From Manihot esculenta (Eukaryota > Streptophyta > Magnoliopsida > Malpighiales > Euphorbiaceae): DNA of 64,000 bases. This document shows, in pieces, positions 1-9,888 of the stretch (its first letter is position 1; each line of letters begins with the position of its first letter). The stretch covers positions 1,963,480 to 2,027,479 of the forward strand of contig NC_035161.2 in NCBI RefSeq assembly GCF_001659605.2. Reading direction: 5' to 3'. The notes under the pieces were generated by a model that saw only the letters and a program-made list of their open reading frames with translations, did no database searches and was not told where the DNA came from. The position numbers and the translations under genes were made by a program.

Positions 1-129
1 TCTTCTAGCCTATCTTTTCTCTTATTTCGTCTTAGTCAAACGATATTGGTTAAAACTCCTGACGGAGTCTAAATAGTCCTGTATCAGATTGGTTGAAACT
101 CCTGACGGAGTCTAAATAGTCCTATATCA
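1..129 (+). repeat. 5' LTR, right end only, with 43-bp tandem duplication
   Basis: This is the last part of the left LTR. Two tandem 43-bp units (48-90 and 91-133) start GGTTRAAACTCCTGACGGAG and differ at few bases. The second unit runs through the LTR end into the primer-binding site. The same duplication is in the 3' LTR (about 1920-2006), so it predates or accompanied the last transposition. Confidence 0.8.
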
Positions 130-132
130 GAT

Positions 133-144
133 TGGTATCAGAGC
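133..144 (+). other. Primer-binding site for initiator tRNA-Met
   Basis: TGGTATCAGAGC is the complement of the 3' end of plant initiator tRNA-Met. It is separated from the LTR end (129) by the three bases GAT. The same GAT spacer precedes the primer site of the chromovirus at 59537. Confidence 0.85.
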
Positions 145-155
145 GAAGTTCGACC

Positions 156-833
156 ATGGCAGATAACCAAGAGGCGCGACTTGCTGCGATTGAGGCATCT
201 TTGGCAGAATTGAGGGAGATGATCGAACAATTGACCTTGCAGCAGGGAATCCACCAACCCGCCGCCACCGCACACCCCCAACCAGTCGCCAATCCTGTGG
301 CCGCCAATCTTGTGGTCGACAATAAGGGAAAAGCAGTCACCTATGTAGTGAAGAAAATCTTATGCTCAACTAAACAGGAGGATGAGACGCAAAGGAGGAA
401 GATTTTCCAGGCTAAGTGTCGAGTAGGAGAGGCAATTTGCAGGCTAATTATCGATAGCTGTAGTTGTGAGAATCTGATAGCTAAGCAATTGGTGGAGAAA
501 TTGCAGTTGCCTACACAGCTGCATCCTTCGCCATACAAAGTCGGATGGATTAAGGAAGGTCTGACAATTGAGGTCAACAGAATCTGCAGCGTGCCTATCT
601 CGATCGGTAAATATTATACTGAACTTGTTAATTGTGATGTTGTGGATATGGATTGTTGTGGAATTTTGCTAGGCCGCCCTTGGCAGTTCGATGTTGATGC
701 TTTGCATAAGGGGAAGGAGAATTTATACATGTTCACGTGGAATCAAAAAAAGATTACTATCTTGCCTTCCGGTGCTGCGAAACATTCTAAAGTGGAAGGG
801 AAGAATGTTGTTGCTATTTCTACGGGAGTGTAG
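156..833 (+). pseudogene. Gag N-terminus fused to retropepsin, gypsy remnant
   Basis: The open frame from ATG 156 to TAG 831-833 starts with a coiled-coil-like gag leader rich in Ala, Glu and Leu (about residues 1-32). After a short Pro/Ala linker it passes directly into a retroviral-type aspartic protease domain (about residues 60-215, with a later ILLGRPW segment typical of gypsy proteases). The gag core and zinc knuckle are absent. The active-site Asp-Ser-Gly reads Asp-Ser-Cys (within LIIDSCSCENL), so the invariant glycine is lost and the protease should be inactive. The frame is still open, which suggests the deletion is not very old. Confidence 0.75.
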
Positions 834-869
834 AAGCTATCAGGCACAGTTGAAAAATCTCGAGACACA

Positions 870-1572
870 ATGATTTTATTGGTGAGAGAAAAAAGTACAA
901 TGGAGAATGCACCACCTTTACTACCACCCATCAAAGAGCTGTTGAAGGAGTTTCCTAAGATAGTGGAGGAATCATCCAAGTTTTCACCTCCGCGGGATAT
1001 CCAACATCAGATTAATCGCATTCCTGGATTAAAATTATCGAATCTGCCTCATTACGAGATGAGTCTAAAGGAGAGTGAAATCCTCCAAGACCAGGTGGAA
1101 TTTGCTCACAACAGTATTGCAGCAAGCAACTTGGTAAAGCAGTACGTGGATGTTTTCAAACAGGTACAACAATGCCTTACAGAAGTCAATGGCAAGAGGC
1201 CAGGCGAGGGATAGCCCTGGGCCGTGAACGGTAACAGTGCCGGTGAAAGGGCCGGGCTGTTACAATAGGTGTTTCAAGTCCTTCAATATCGGTGACCAAG
1301 TTATGGTGTATTTACGCAAGGAGCGTGGTGGAGGACAGAAAAAACTTGACGCCAAGAAGATTGGTCCATTCCGGATCATTCAGAAGATCAATGACAATGC
1401 CTATGTTCTTGACCTCCCACATGAGATGAAAATTTCCAAGATGTTTAATGTGGCAGATCTATTTCAGTACTACCCTGCTGATGACAACTCGAGGTCAAGT
1501 TCTTTACAAGTGGAAGGGAATGACACGGAGCAACTAACCTTGGATTTTACGGCAGACTTAGACCGGAGCTAA
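870..1572 (+). pseudogene. Pol remnant: RT start fused to integrase end
   Basis: The frame at 870-1214 begins with the segment that precedes gypsy RT (HQINRIPGLKLSNLPHYEMS, ending ESEILQDQVE). It jumps near 1100 to the end of the integrase core (FAHNS...QQCLTEVNGK). A GC-rich stretch at about 1197-1262 then breaks the frame. From about 1273 to the stop at 1572 the integrase C-terminal domain resumes ([19 protein letters not shown], then KKIGPFRII...[12 protein letters not shown]). The catalytic regions of RT, RNase H and integrase are all missing. The deletion junction lies in GTGGAATTTG and may have used short microhomology. Confidence 0.75.
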
Positions 1573-2003
1573 CTTTTGTATTTTAATTATTATTTTTGGA
1601 TATTTTGGGTATTTTCATAATTTTGCACATTAGGGTTTTGTTTTTATTATAAATAGCCTCTCTTGGCTATTAGGATTTTAGACTCCTATTAGGATTAGGA
1701 TAGTAGGATTTTATTTCTATTGTAAATAGCCTCCCTTGGCTATTAGGATTTTAGACTCCTATTAGGATTAGGATTAATTTTGCATATTAGGGTTTTGTTT
1801 CTATTATAAATAGCCTCCCTTAGCTATTAGAAACTCACTTTTCAATCTTTGAGGAAATTCAATAAGACTTTTAGTCTTCTAGTTTATCTTTTCTCTTATT
1901 TCGTCTTAGCCAAACGATATTGGTTAAAATTCCTGACAGAGTCTAAATAGTCCTGTATCAGATTGGTTGAAACTCCTGACGGAGTCTAAATAGTCCTACA
2001 TCA
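1573..2003 (+). repeat. 3' LTR with triplicated TATA-containing segment
   Basis: The right half (about 1870-2003) matches 1-129. Upstream, a segment of about 55-77 bp recurs three times (about 1624-1700, 1701-1775, 1776-1830). Each holds ATTATAAATAGCCTC or a close variant (ATTGTAAATAGCCTC in the middle one) followed by GGCTATTAG-type sequence. TATAAATA is a good plant core-promoter element, so U3 carries two intact TATA boxes and one altered one. The exact LTR start cannot be fixed because the left LTR start is outside the window. Confidence 0.65.
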
Positions 2004-2544
2004 GATTCACATTCTACTGGAAAGGTTGGTGCTCCCCTTTCCCATTAAGGTTAGAAATTTAATGTTGATGTAGCTTAGACGAGTCAATTTTCTCTCTATG
2101 CAGTGGTCGTTATTGTCCAGAATATATATGGTATATTTTTTGGACGGGATAGGTAATAAAATCTAGAATTCATACCCTTTGCAAGGTAAGGCATGAGCTA
2201 TACTTGAGACTATGAATCTTACTTCGATCAGAAGTTCCTCTGCTATCATTATATATGGAAACAGATATACAAATCTTTCACTCCCTTGTCATTTCCTCTC
2301 AATTAGTGCCTCCATGGAGAATCCTAGCTTTTGTAATAACTATTAGAGTTTTAAGTTCTTATATTGTTTGTGTCTCATTTTCTTTAGCTGCTAATGCAAC
2401 AAATAAGGTTACAGATTATATTTCTAACATGTTTCTGCATGGCCAACTTTCATGTAATTAGCTCATGTCCATGTCAATGTGGTTGCTAGGTAGTTTGTAA
2501 CCTTGTTTCTCTAGCATATTGCAGCATTTACGTAGAAGACAAAC

Positions 2545-2635
2545 ATTATATATAGTCCATGACATTGCATCTCTTTAAGGCATTTCATCAACATGCCTGA
2601 CTAAATTCCCTGATTTTATGTACCCGTCAACCAAA
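2545..2635 (-). pseudogene. Degenerate pentatricopeptide-repeat (PPR) fragment
   Basis: The reverse strand reads LVDGYIKSGNL...VDEMP, then a stop codon, then RDAMSWTI. That is the layout of a plant PLS-type PPR repeat, which is usually followed by a region like RDxVSW. A few residues are missing between NL and VDEMP. It is short and interrupted, and flanking sequence is not clearly PPR. It is probably the last readable scrap of a PPR pseudogene. Confidence 0.4.
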
Positions 2636-3500
2636 CTTCTCTAAAAATTTCTCAAGAACTAAAATAGGTTCATCAAGTTCAAATACAAGATCCTTCTATG
2701 CTACATTCTCACTTCAAACGTAACTTGAGAAATATTTTGTCATTAAGTCATTCATTTTTGCAAAAACCTTCTGATTAACAAATTCAATAAATATTATAAA
2801 CATGACCCAAATTCGCTCGATTCCTATTGGATGACAGGGAAAATTTATATGAGAAGACTCTTTCAAAATTAGAGAGGGGCAACCATAAGAGTTGATATGA
2901 AAAAGAGGAAAAAATTGGAGCAGCATGCATGAGAGAGAAAGGAAAGTGTCTTCCATGATGGAGAAAAGATGATGATTATGATGTGGATTTTTTTTGCAAT
3001 AGTTAATAGAAGCTATTGATCTAATAATTTGTGGTGAATAATGTGAGATTATATGCAATAATAAGAAAAATCCATTTCTATATTTAATTCTGTGACATTT
3101 TTAATGCTGTTATAATTGTTGAGTCAAGATCAGATTTTTAAGTATTTAATTCGCAAATGACTTGAATAGTTTCACCTTATTTCAATAGTTCGATTTAAAT
3201 TAATTTAAATAATTTTTAAATTTATTTTTTATATAAAATATTTAAATTATTTAATAATTTCAAACTAACAATAAATAATTTTTTTATTGGCTAATATAGA
3301 CATCCACATTGTATAAAAATATATTGGTGTTAAAAAATTAATTAACAGTAAATTTATTTTATTTTTAACAAAAACTCTAATCTATTTAACGAATTTAAAA
3401 CTTAAAGATTGAAAGATTACAAATGCTTTAAATAGAAATTAATTTGAGAATTTGATTAAAATTTAAAGACTAGACTATAAATTAGCTATATAAATATAAA

Positions 3501-3543
3501 ATAAAATAATTTTAAAATAATTTTAAAATAATTTTAAAATAAT
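3501..3543. repeat. 11-bp AT minisatellite (TTTTAAAATAA)
   Basis: About four uninterrupted copies of the 11-bp unit lie in the AT-rich upstream region. They are probably replication-slippage DNA with no visible function. Confidence 0.7.
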
Positions 3544-3960
3544 CAAATAAAAAAGATGAATAAAAGTTATGAATGGGTAGTAATTAAGTTAGAAATAAAA
3601 TTATTTAAAAATTAAATTAAAATATAAAATTTAATTAATTTTTAATTACTTTATTTTTAACAAAGTCGCATGGGAATCATTTAGTATCCATACCATCCAT
3701 TTATAACAGACAAGGAGCTTAGCTATCACCGTCGCATCTCACAAATCACAAGCAGATGTTAAGGGTGGGCCCAGAATTAGAAACTGAACGTATTACAAAT
3801 CGTAGGCAAGGTGTAATTACGGATACATCCCCCCTGGACATAAATCGCACAAACCCGATAATGATGACACAATACACGTCTCTCTCAGGCTATAAGTTGC
3901 AAGGACATAATCTTATCACATATCGTCTCAATTGCGACCTTTGTAAGAGAGAAACCAGAA

Positions 3961-6900
3961 ATGGCTGCAGAAGTTGTGAGCTCAAGTAATGGTCATGTAT
4001 GCTGCAACAAGGGACCTGGTTATGCCTCCCCACTTGAGGCTATGGCTGGTCCTAGGGAGTCTCTGATCTATGTCACTTGTATCTACACTGGTAAGTCATC
4101 ATTCGTTTGAATTTCAGTCCATGATGATAAATGATTATGCTGTGGGTTCAATCTCTTCATAGATTTTGGGTTTTTCTTTGAAATTCATTCTATCTGCTGA
4201 ATCGGGGCAACGAAAACTTAAATTTATTTCAATATCTATACAGGAACGGGAAGAGGAAAGCCTGATTATCTAGCTACAGTGGACGTCGATCCAAACTCAC
4301 CCACTTATTCAAAAGTGATCAGTAGGCTACCTGTGCCATATCTAGGAGATGAACTGCATCATTCAGGGTGGAATGCTTGTAGTTCTTGCCATGGAGAACC
4401 ATCTGCAGATAGGCGTTACCTAATCCTGCCTTCATTGGTGTAAGAGAATGCAAATTTCCAGTTTTTCATTTTCTTTGTGTATAAGAATCAGTAGATTAAC
4501 TAAAGGAAATACAAAAGGATGCAAGGTGTCAAAACTGTGAAGAGTAGCGGGTAATAAAGAAGAGATGAATAAGGCTTCACTTTTATTGAAGTTCAATGGG
4601 GAGAGATAGATCAGCCAGCAGTTGTACTGTGCACTGATGTTTTGGAAGCTTTAAAATTCTTGGGTGCCTTGATAATTTATTAAATATAACTATGCAACTC
4701 AAAAAACTAATGACTAGTATCCTCTTAAAATCGTGGTTTGAGATTCAGTAGTGGGTGTTTTGAATTCATAATCCTCTCAGATAAGTCTAGTGAGTATATG
4801 CTTAAAGAGAGCCAAAACATGACCTGAACACTGCACAAGCACAAGAAGGAAAAAGCCAGTTATAAATTTCTCTTCAATATATTGGCGGGCTTGCTGTTTA
4901 GGAGTTAGGGCACTACATTAGTCAGCTCATTTCTTTGTGTAGTTGTGTTATCTTGAAATACTATAATTCTTTCAGATCTGGTAACGTTTATGTGGTTGAC
5001 ACTCAAAAAGATCCAAAGGCTCCATCGTTGCACAAAGTTGTTGAGGCAGCAGACATTTTAGAGAAGACAGGATTAGCCTACCCACACACTTCCCATTGCC
5101 TTGCTTCTGGAGATATAATGATCTCCTGCCTAGGAGATAAAGATGGACATGCAAAGGGAAGTGGGTTTCTTCTTCTCGACTCAGAATTCAATGTGAAAGG
5201 AAGGTATATTTTTGTTAACATCCTCTTAAAATGTTAGCATGGTTTCTTGTAACTCTTTGGATTGTCATTAATCATCTGTTTGTTTTGGGCTCTTGCTTGA
5301 TTCTACAATTATGTTATTGTCCAATGGTTCAATAGTATTCAAACAAGTAGTATGACCAATTCAATTGTGAGAGATGCAAATGGAATTGTTAAATTTTTAC
5401 TTGCCAATGTGATTCTTAGAGCCTTTTGGATATCATCATGTTCTTTAGGTGGGAGAAACCAGGGCATAGTCCTCTGTTTGGTTATGATTTCTGGTACCAA
5501 CCCCGACACAACACAATGATCAGCTCGTCATGGGGAGCTCCTGCAGCCTTCACTAAAGGGTTTAATCTTCAGCATGTGTCAGATGGTCTTTATGGGAGGC
5601 ATTTGCATGTCTATAGCTGGCCAAATGGTGAACTGAAACAAACATTGGATCTTGGTGACACAGGGCTCTTACCCTTGGAGGTGAGTGCTAAAAATACATA
5701 TTTACAGTCATGCTTCATGCAGCTTATATATGGTCAATATTTCTTTGTGTGTGGAACAATGAACATGCACATAGTTATGTATGTCTTTTCTGCATTGCAG
5801 AAAACAATTGAGGCTCTAACTCTCTGATTTGTGTTTTGATTGCTCGCAGACAAGGTTCCTGCATGATCCTTCTAAAGATACAGGGTTTGTTGGGTGTGCT
5901 TTGACCAGTAACATGGTGCGATTTTTCAAGACCCCAGATGGATCTTGGAGCCATGAGGTATGCATGTGGCAAATGCTGTCTATGCTGTTAACACGTGCAA
6001 CATTTCAAATGGTTGTTTAAGTTCATTCTGTTTTGCAGCTGGCTATATCAGTGAAACCCTTGAAGGTGAGAAACTGGATTCTTCCAGAAATGCCAGGCCT
6101 CATAACTGATTTTCTGATTTCTCTTGATGATCGGTTTCTGTATTTTGTCAATTGGCTTCACGGAGATGTCAGACAGTATAACATTGAGGATGTCAAAAAT
6201 CCAGTCTTGACAGGCCACGTTTGGGTTGGTGGCTTGATCCAGAAAGGAAGCCCTATAGTTGTTGAGAAAGAAGATGGTGACACTTGGCAGGCTGATGTTC
6301 CTGAGATCCAGGTTTGTAATGATGTCCACTGTTGCATCCTTGCCATTAATGTGACCTAATACTCACTGAGTATGTGAAGTTAATGATTGCTGATGATTGG
6401 AACTCTTAGGGCCACTATGTTGTGATCCTTGAATGTAGTTTTTGTGGTCAAATAGTTCTATCATTCAGCACAGAAACTTCCGTACCAACACATTTTGATG
6501 TACTTTGGCAGATTAATCATCTCGCCAGGATAGAAAAAGTTAGGTAGGAAGATGAAACATTTTCATCAAGCGTCATACCTCCTAGGTGGCTGGGAAGCAA
6601 AAATAATTGTGTTCAACTGTTTACCAGTGCATGATGGTGGCTTGCATTAACCAGGATAATTTTTATTTATAGAAATCATCATGACACAGAGCATACTCTG
6701 ATCAATATCTGCCCAAGGACCTCTATATTTGATAGAGATTGGTGACTTTCATATTTTCTGTTCAGGGTAAAAGATTGAGAGGAGGACCTCAGATGATCCA
6801 GCTAAGTTTAGATGGAAAGAGGCTCTATGTCACCAACTCACTCTTTAGCACTTGGGATCGTCAGTTTTATCCTGAAATCTTGGAGAAAGGATCCCACATG

Positions 6901-7047
6901 TTGCAGATCGATGTTGACAGTGAGCAAGGTGGTCTCAAAGTAAACCCAAACTTTTTCGTGGACTTTGCAGCTGAACCTGATGGTCCTTCCCTTGCCCATG
7001 AGATGAGATATCCAGGTGGTGACTGCACTTCAGATATATGGATATAG
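3961..7047 (+). CDS. SBP1: Selenium-binding protein / methanethiol oxidase, 7 exons
   Basis: Exons: 3961-4090, 4244-4439, 4976-5203, 5449-5680, 5850-5957, 6039-6311, 6766-7047. All introns are GT-AG, phases join without shifts, and the total is 1449 nt, giving 482 aa (plant SBP1 is close to 490). The start is the only ATG giving the family N-terminus ([20 protein letters not shown]), with a Cys pair at 14-15. HHSGWN at 82-87 and CSSCH at 89-93 are family hallmarks for metal/selenium binding. The C-terminus [17 protein letters not shown] is the conserved family end. Members are soluble beta-propeller-like proteins. Animal SBP1 and bacterial homologues oxidise methanethiol, and plant SBP1 is linked to cadmium and selenium tolerance. 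The gene looks intact and its introns hold no recognisable transposon. Neighbours give no functional clue. Symbol by family only; paralogue number unknown. Confidence 0.93.
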
Positions 7048-8325
7048 GTATCCACCTGAACTATTGTGGTGGCAAGGGGTTGCCTGAGAACATAGTTTAC
7101 GAATATGCATGCAATAATCCATTCAGTCCGTATATGTGGATGAATCTTGAATGGACATCTTCAGACTAAATATCAAATAAGAAAAGTTTCTTAATTCTCC
7201 TGTAATTGTCATCAACTTAGAACTAATTGAAGCCTGCAATTTCAGTTTCAGGAAATGAATATGTACATTTAGAAAGAGGCATTTTGTTTTGAAATAGATG
7301 ACAGTATCAGCTCTCTGACAATATAATGCCTATAGTAGTAAAAGAAAACAAGCTGCTTCACTGAAAATCCAAGCTGCATCCACAGCGGAGATAAACGATC
7401 TTCCCATTGTAGAAATGAACAGTCCTTTTCAGATCTCTGCTCTTCTTGGCCATGGCTCGAACACCTTCATGTTCTAAATTTAACATGTAAATCATAGGAG
7501 AAAAATGCGAATCGAACCAATGGTGAAAAGAACCCAGTTGAAAATTCCAATGATGCTTCTGCTGCTGCTTGGTAAATATGCAGACAAAAGCAAGAAGTTC
7601 CAGTAAGTGGGCTCCTAGGATTTGTTCATTTGTAAGCAATTCTGGGTTGCTTGGAAAATCAACGTTAACGACGCTAGAGTAATTATCATTGTGAATTCAT
7701 GAGAGAGAAAGCACCACAGATCATCATCTGTGATTGACGTTGACAGTATCAAATCATAGAGAGACACTAGGAAAGTTCGGTGGTATCCAAGTTTTGGATT
7801 GACAGTATCAAAACATAATAATTATGTTTTTGTATTTAAACATTTATAATTTTTTTTTATTTTAAATTAATATAAAAAGCATGAATTTTACTTCTTATTT
7901 TAAATTAATATAAAAAATTAAAATCGAAGTATTAAAAAAATAAATATATTTTTTACAAAAAAATAATGATAATTTAATTATATTTTTTAGTTTTTTCAAT
8001 TAAAAATAATTTTTAATATTACATGAAATGAATACGTTTTCTTTTTATTTTCTTTGAAAAAATAAAAAAATAGGTATAGAAATTAAAATATTATTTTCTG
8101 TAATTAAAACGCACTCTAAATGTTTCTTTAAATTTTTTAGTGAGAAGTTTTTTTGTTAGATTTTTTCTCCTAAAGTGATAGGCATTATTTTTTTCGATTT
8201 TATAATTTTTTTGTCCTTTTCGGGCAGAGAGTTTTTTCCGCCTCACCATATAATAGATTTCCTTCCTTCTCTATTAGATGAGGTTGTTTTTTTGTTTTTT
8301 TTTTTTTTTTTTGTATTTTTGTTTT

Positions 8326-8515
8326 CCTTTAATTTTGATATATTGAGTTTTTATGAGAGAGTTTTTTTTTTTAAGAATAAATACCATTAACTAATAGAAA
8401 TTAAGCAATTGGTAATTCAGCCTTTCCTTTAATTTTCATATATTGAGTTTTTATGAGAGTTTTTTTTTAAGAATAAATACCATCGACATTAAGCAATTAG
8501 TAATTTAGCCATTAT
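8326..8515. repeat. Two tandem copies of a ~100-bp AT-rich unit
   Basis: CCTTTAATTTTSATATATTG recurs at 8326 and 8426. Both are followed by the same GAGTTTTTATGAGAG, T-run, AAGAATAAATACCAT and an AAGCAATTRGTAATT tail. The tail itself repeats again at about 8530-8570. Confidence 0.75.
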
Positions 8516-8597
8516 AAAATAAGATAGACATTAAGTAATTGGTAATTCAGCCATTACAAAATAAGATAAGGGGATGGGATATCTTCCATCAAACCTG

Positions 8598-8683
8598 AAA
8601 CTTGAATATTAAAATTTAAAAACCACTTAGTAAGCTCATGAAACTTGAATATTAAAATTTAAAGACCATTTAGTAAGCTCATG
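8598..8683. repeat. 43-bp tandem duplication
   Basis: Units 8598-8640 and 8641-8683 start AAACTTGAATATTAAAATTT and end TTAGTAAGCTCATG, with two mismatches. This is a recent local duplication. Confidence 0.85.
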
Positions 8684-8797
8684 AACTACAGTATTACCTT
8701 TTCTAAATGTATAACACAATTTAAAGTTTCTAAGGTGGGAGATAAAATTTTCACGCTAAGCAATCTGGAACTGATAACATAATAATGATAAATTTTG

Positions 8798-9420
8798 TTG
8801 AGATCGTAACACGTGTACAAGAGAAGTAGAAGGGTCTAAATCAATATATCCAGTCCGACCATACTACGGAAGGTCCAACAGTCATAGTATGCAGGTCAGA
8901 TTTCCTACACCTCCAATCTTATCAATATCCAGAATATACCAATCGACCTCACCAATACTCGAAGCAAACAGGCTAATGCTCGAAGCAAACAGGCCGACCT
9001 CTTTAAAATACATATATCTCATTTAGGGTCATAATCGTAGGTCAATTTCACTCTGGCATGGATAAGGCATGGATGCAGTGGCTCAGCATTTATTAGCCGA
9101 CTACCCACCATAAATGAGTCGCCTGATACTTCTGCTACAGTACTCCGCCATCCTATCCGATAGAATAATCCGTCAGACAGCCCCGATGCGGTTAAGGTAT
9201 TAACTATCCCAAAGACTAGAGGCTCTCAATCTCTCTCGAAAATTTGAACCTCCACAAATTAGAAAAGCAAACTCTACCAGCTCTCGGCTCTCAACTACCC
9301 AATCAGATCCATTAATTTCCCTGTGAATCAAACCCTCGCTTACATATCATCGTCTCTTGTCCCACCGGATCTCAAGCATATCAGGAACCATACTCATTCC
9401 ATGGAGGGGTTGAACTTTGG
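8798..9420 (+). repeat. Possible gypsy LTR fragment
   Basis: The stretch has higher GC than its surroundings. It starts TGTTGAGATCGTAACACGTG and includes text typical of a transcribed LTR part: AATTTCCCTGTGAATCAAAC, then CGTCTCTTGTCCCACCGGATC. No partner LTR, target duplication or coding part was found, so this is a compositional and pattern call only. Confidence 0.35.
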
Positions 9421-9429
9421 AAATGTTGG

Positions 9430-9620
9430 ATTGTTGAGAGGCAATATATTTCAAGCCATATACTTTCAAAGTAGAAATCTCTTACCATAATAGTTGCGAA
9501 AATTGTAGCTTGGTATTCAACTTCCTACGTTCAAGCATTCAGAACAGGTTTTTGCCAACACTTGACCTGTAAAATCTCAAGCAATCATACTAAGAGTGTA
9601 TATGATCACCTTCCATTTTT
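9430..9620 (-). pseudogene. Relic of copia RNase H, antisense
   Basis: The reverse strand reads EVEYQATIFATI followed by VRDFYFESIWLE after earlier stops. This resembles the end of Ty1/copia RNase H, where an AEAEYQA-type block precedes the C-terminal helix. Only one block is readable and frames are broken. Confidence 0.4.
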
Positions 9621-9888
9621 CTATTAGAGTTGCCTCACAATTGACTTTAATAGTATCTAATGGTAAGAGACTACCTTGTATTGTTTTTTTTTTTTCGGTG
9701 TTTTATTTGTAGTTTCTCTAATATCCATTACCGAGCAGTCGACCACATTATCACCGAATTTTTAGAAACTATGATATTTATTTCAATCTTCTTACAGTAT
9801 AAAAGAGAATTGCTGCGGACACCCACAATCACCTCACATTTTCTTCTTCGCAGGTTGTAGCTAATCGTAGGTCAATTCTACTCTGGCA

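Larger units (their letters stand above)
1..2003 (+). mobile_element. Internally deleted Ty3/gypsy retrotransposon (left end outside window)
   Basis: The order seen is LTR end, primer-binding site, shortened gag, protease, a stub of reverse transcriptase fused to the end of integrase, and a 3' LTR. Positions 1-129 and about 1870-2003 are nearly the same sequence, both ending in TATCA/CATCA, so they are the two LTRs. Gag core, most of RT, RNase H and most of integrase are missing, so this copy cannot code for its own movement. The next bases after the 3' LTR (GATTC) would be the target-site duplication, but the partner lies outside the window. Confidence 0.85.
2004..3960. other. Intergenic, AT-rich, upstream of the SBP gene
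   Basis: No intact gene was found. A short antisense PPR-like relic is listed separately. Positions 3180-3660 are very AT-rich with an 11-bp tandem repeat. The last about 250 bp are less AT-rich and should hold the promoter and 5'UTR of the selenium-binding protein gene. I could not pick a convincing TATA box. Confidence 0.6.
7048..8797. other. 3' flank of SBP gene and AT-rich intergenic DNA
   Basis: The first few hundred bases should be the 3'UTR. An antisense open frame (7358-7639) matches nothing I recognise. From 7800 on the DNA is AT-rich with homopolymer T runs (8285-8325) and two local tandem duplications listed below. Confidence 0.55.

Noticed and set aside
2714..3058. Antisense 114-codon frame upstream of SBP
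   Set aside because: No domain and no codon pattern; surrounded by AT-rich DNA with many stops.
7358..7639. Antisense 93-codon frame downstream of the SBP gene
   Set aside because: No recognised domain, no splice support, and it overlaps the likely 3' flank of SBP.
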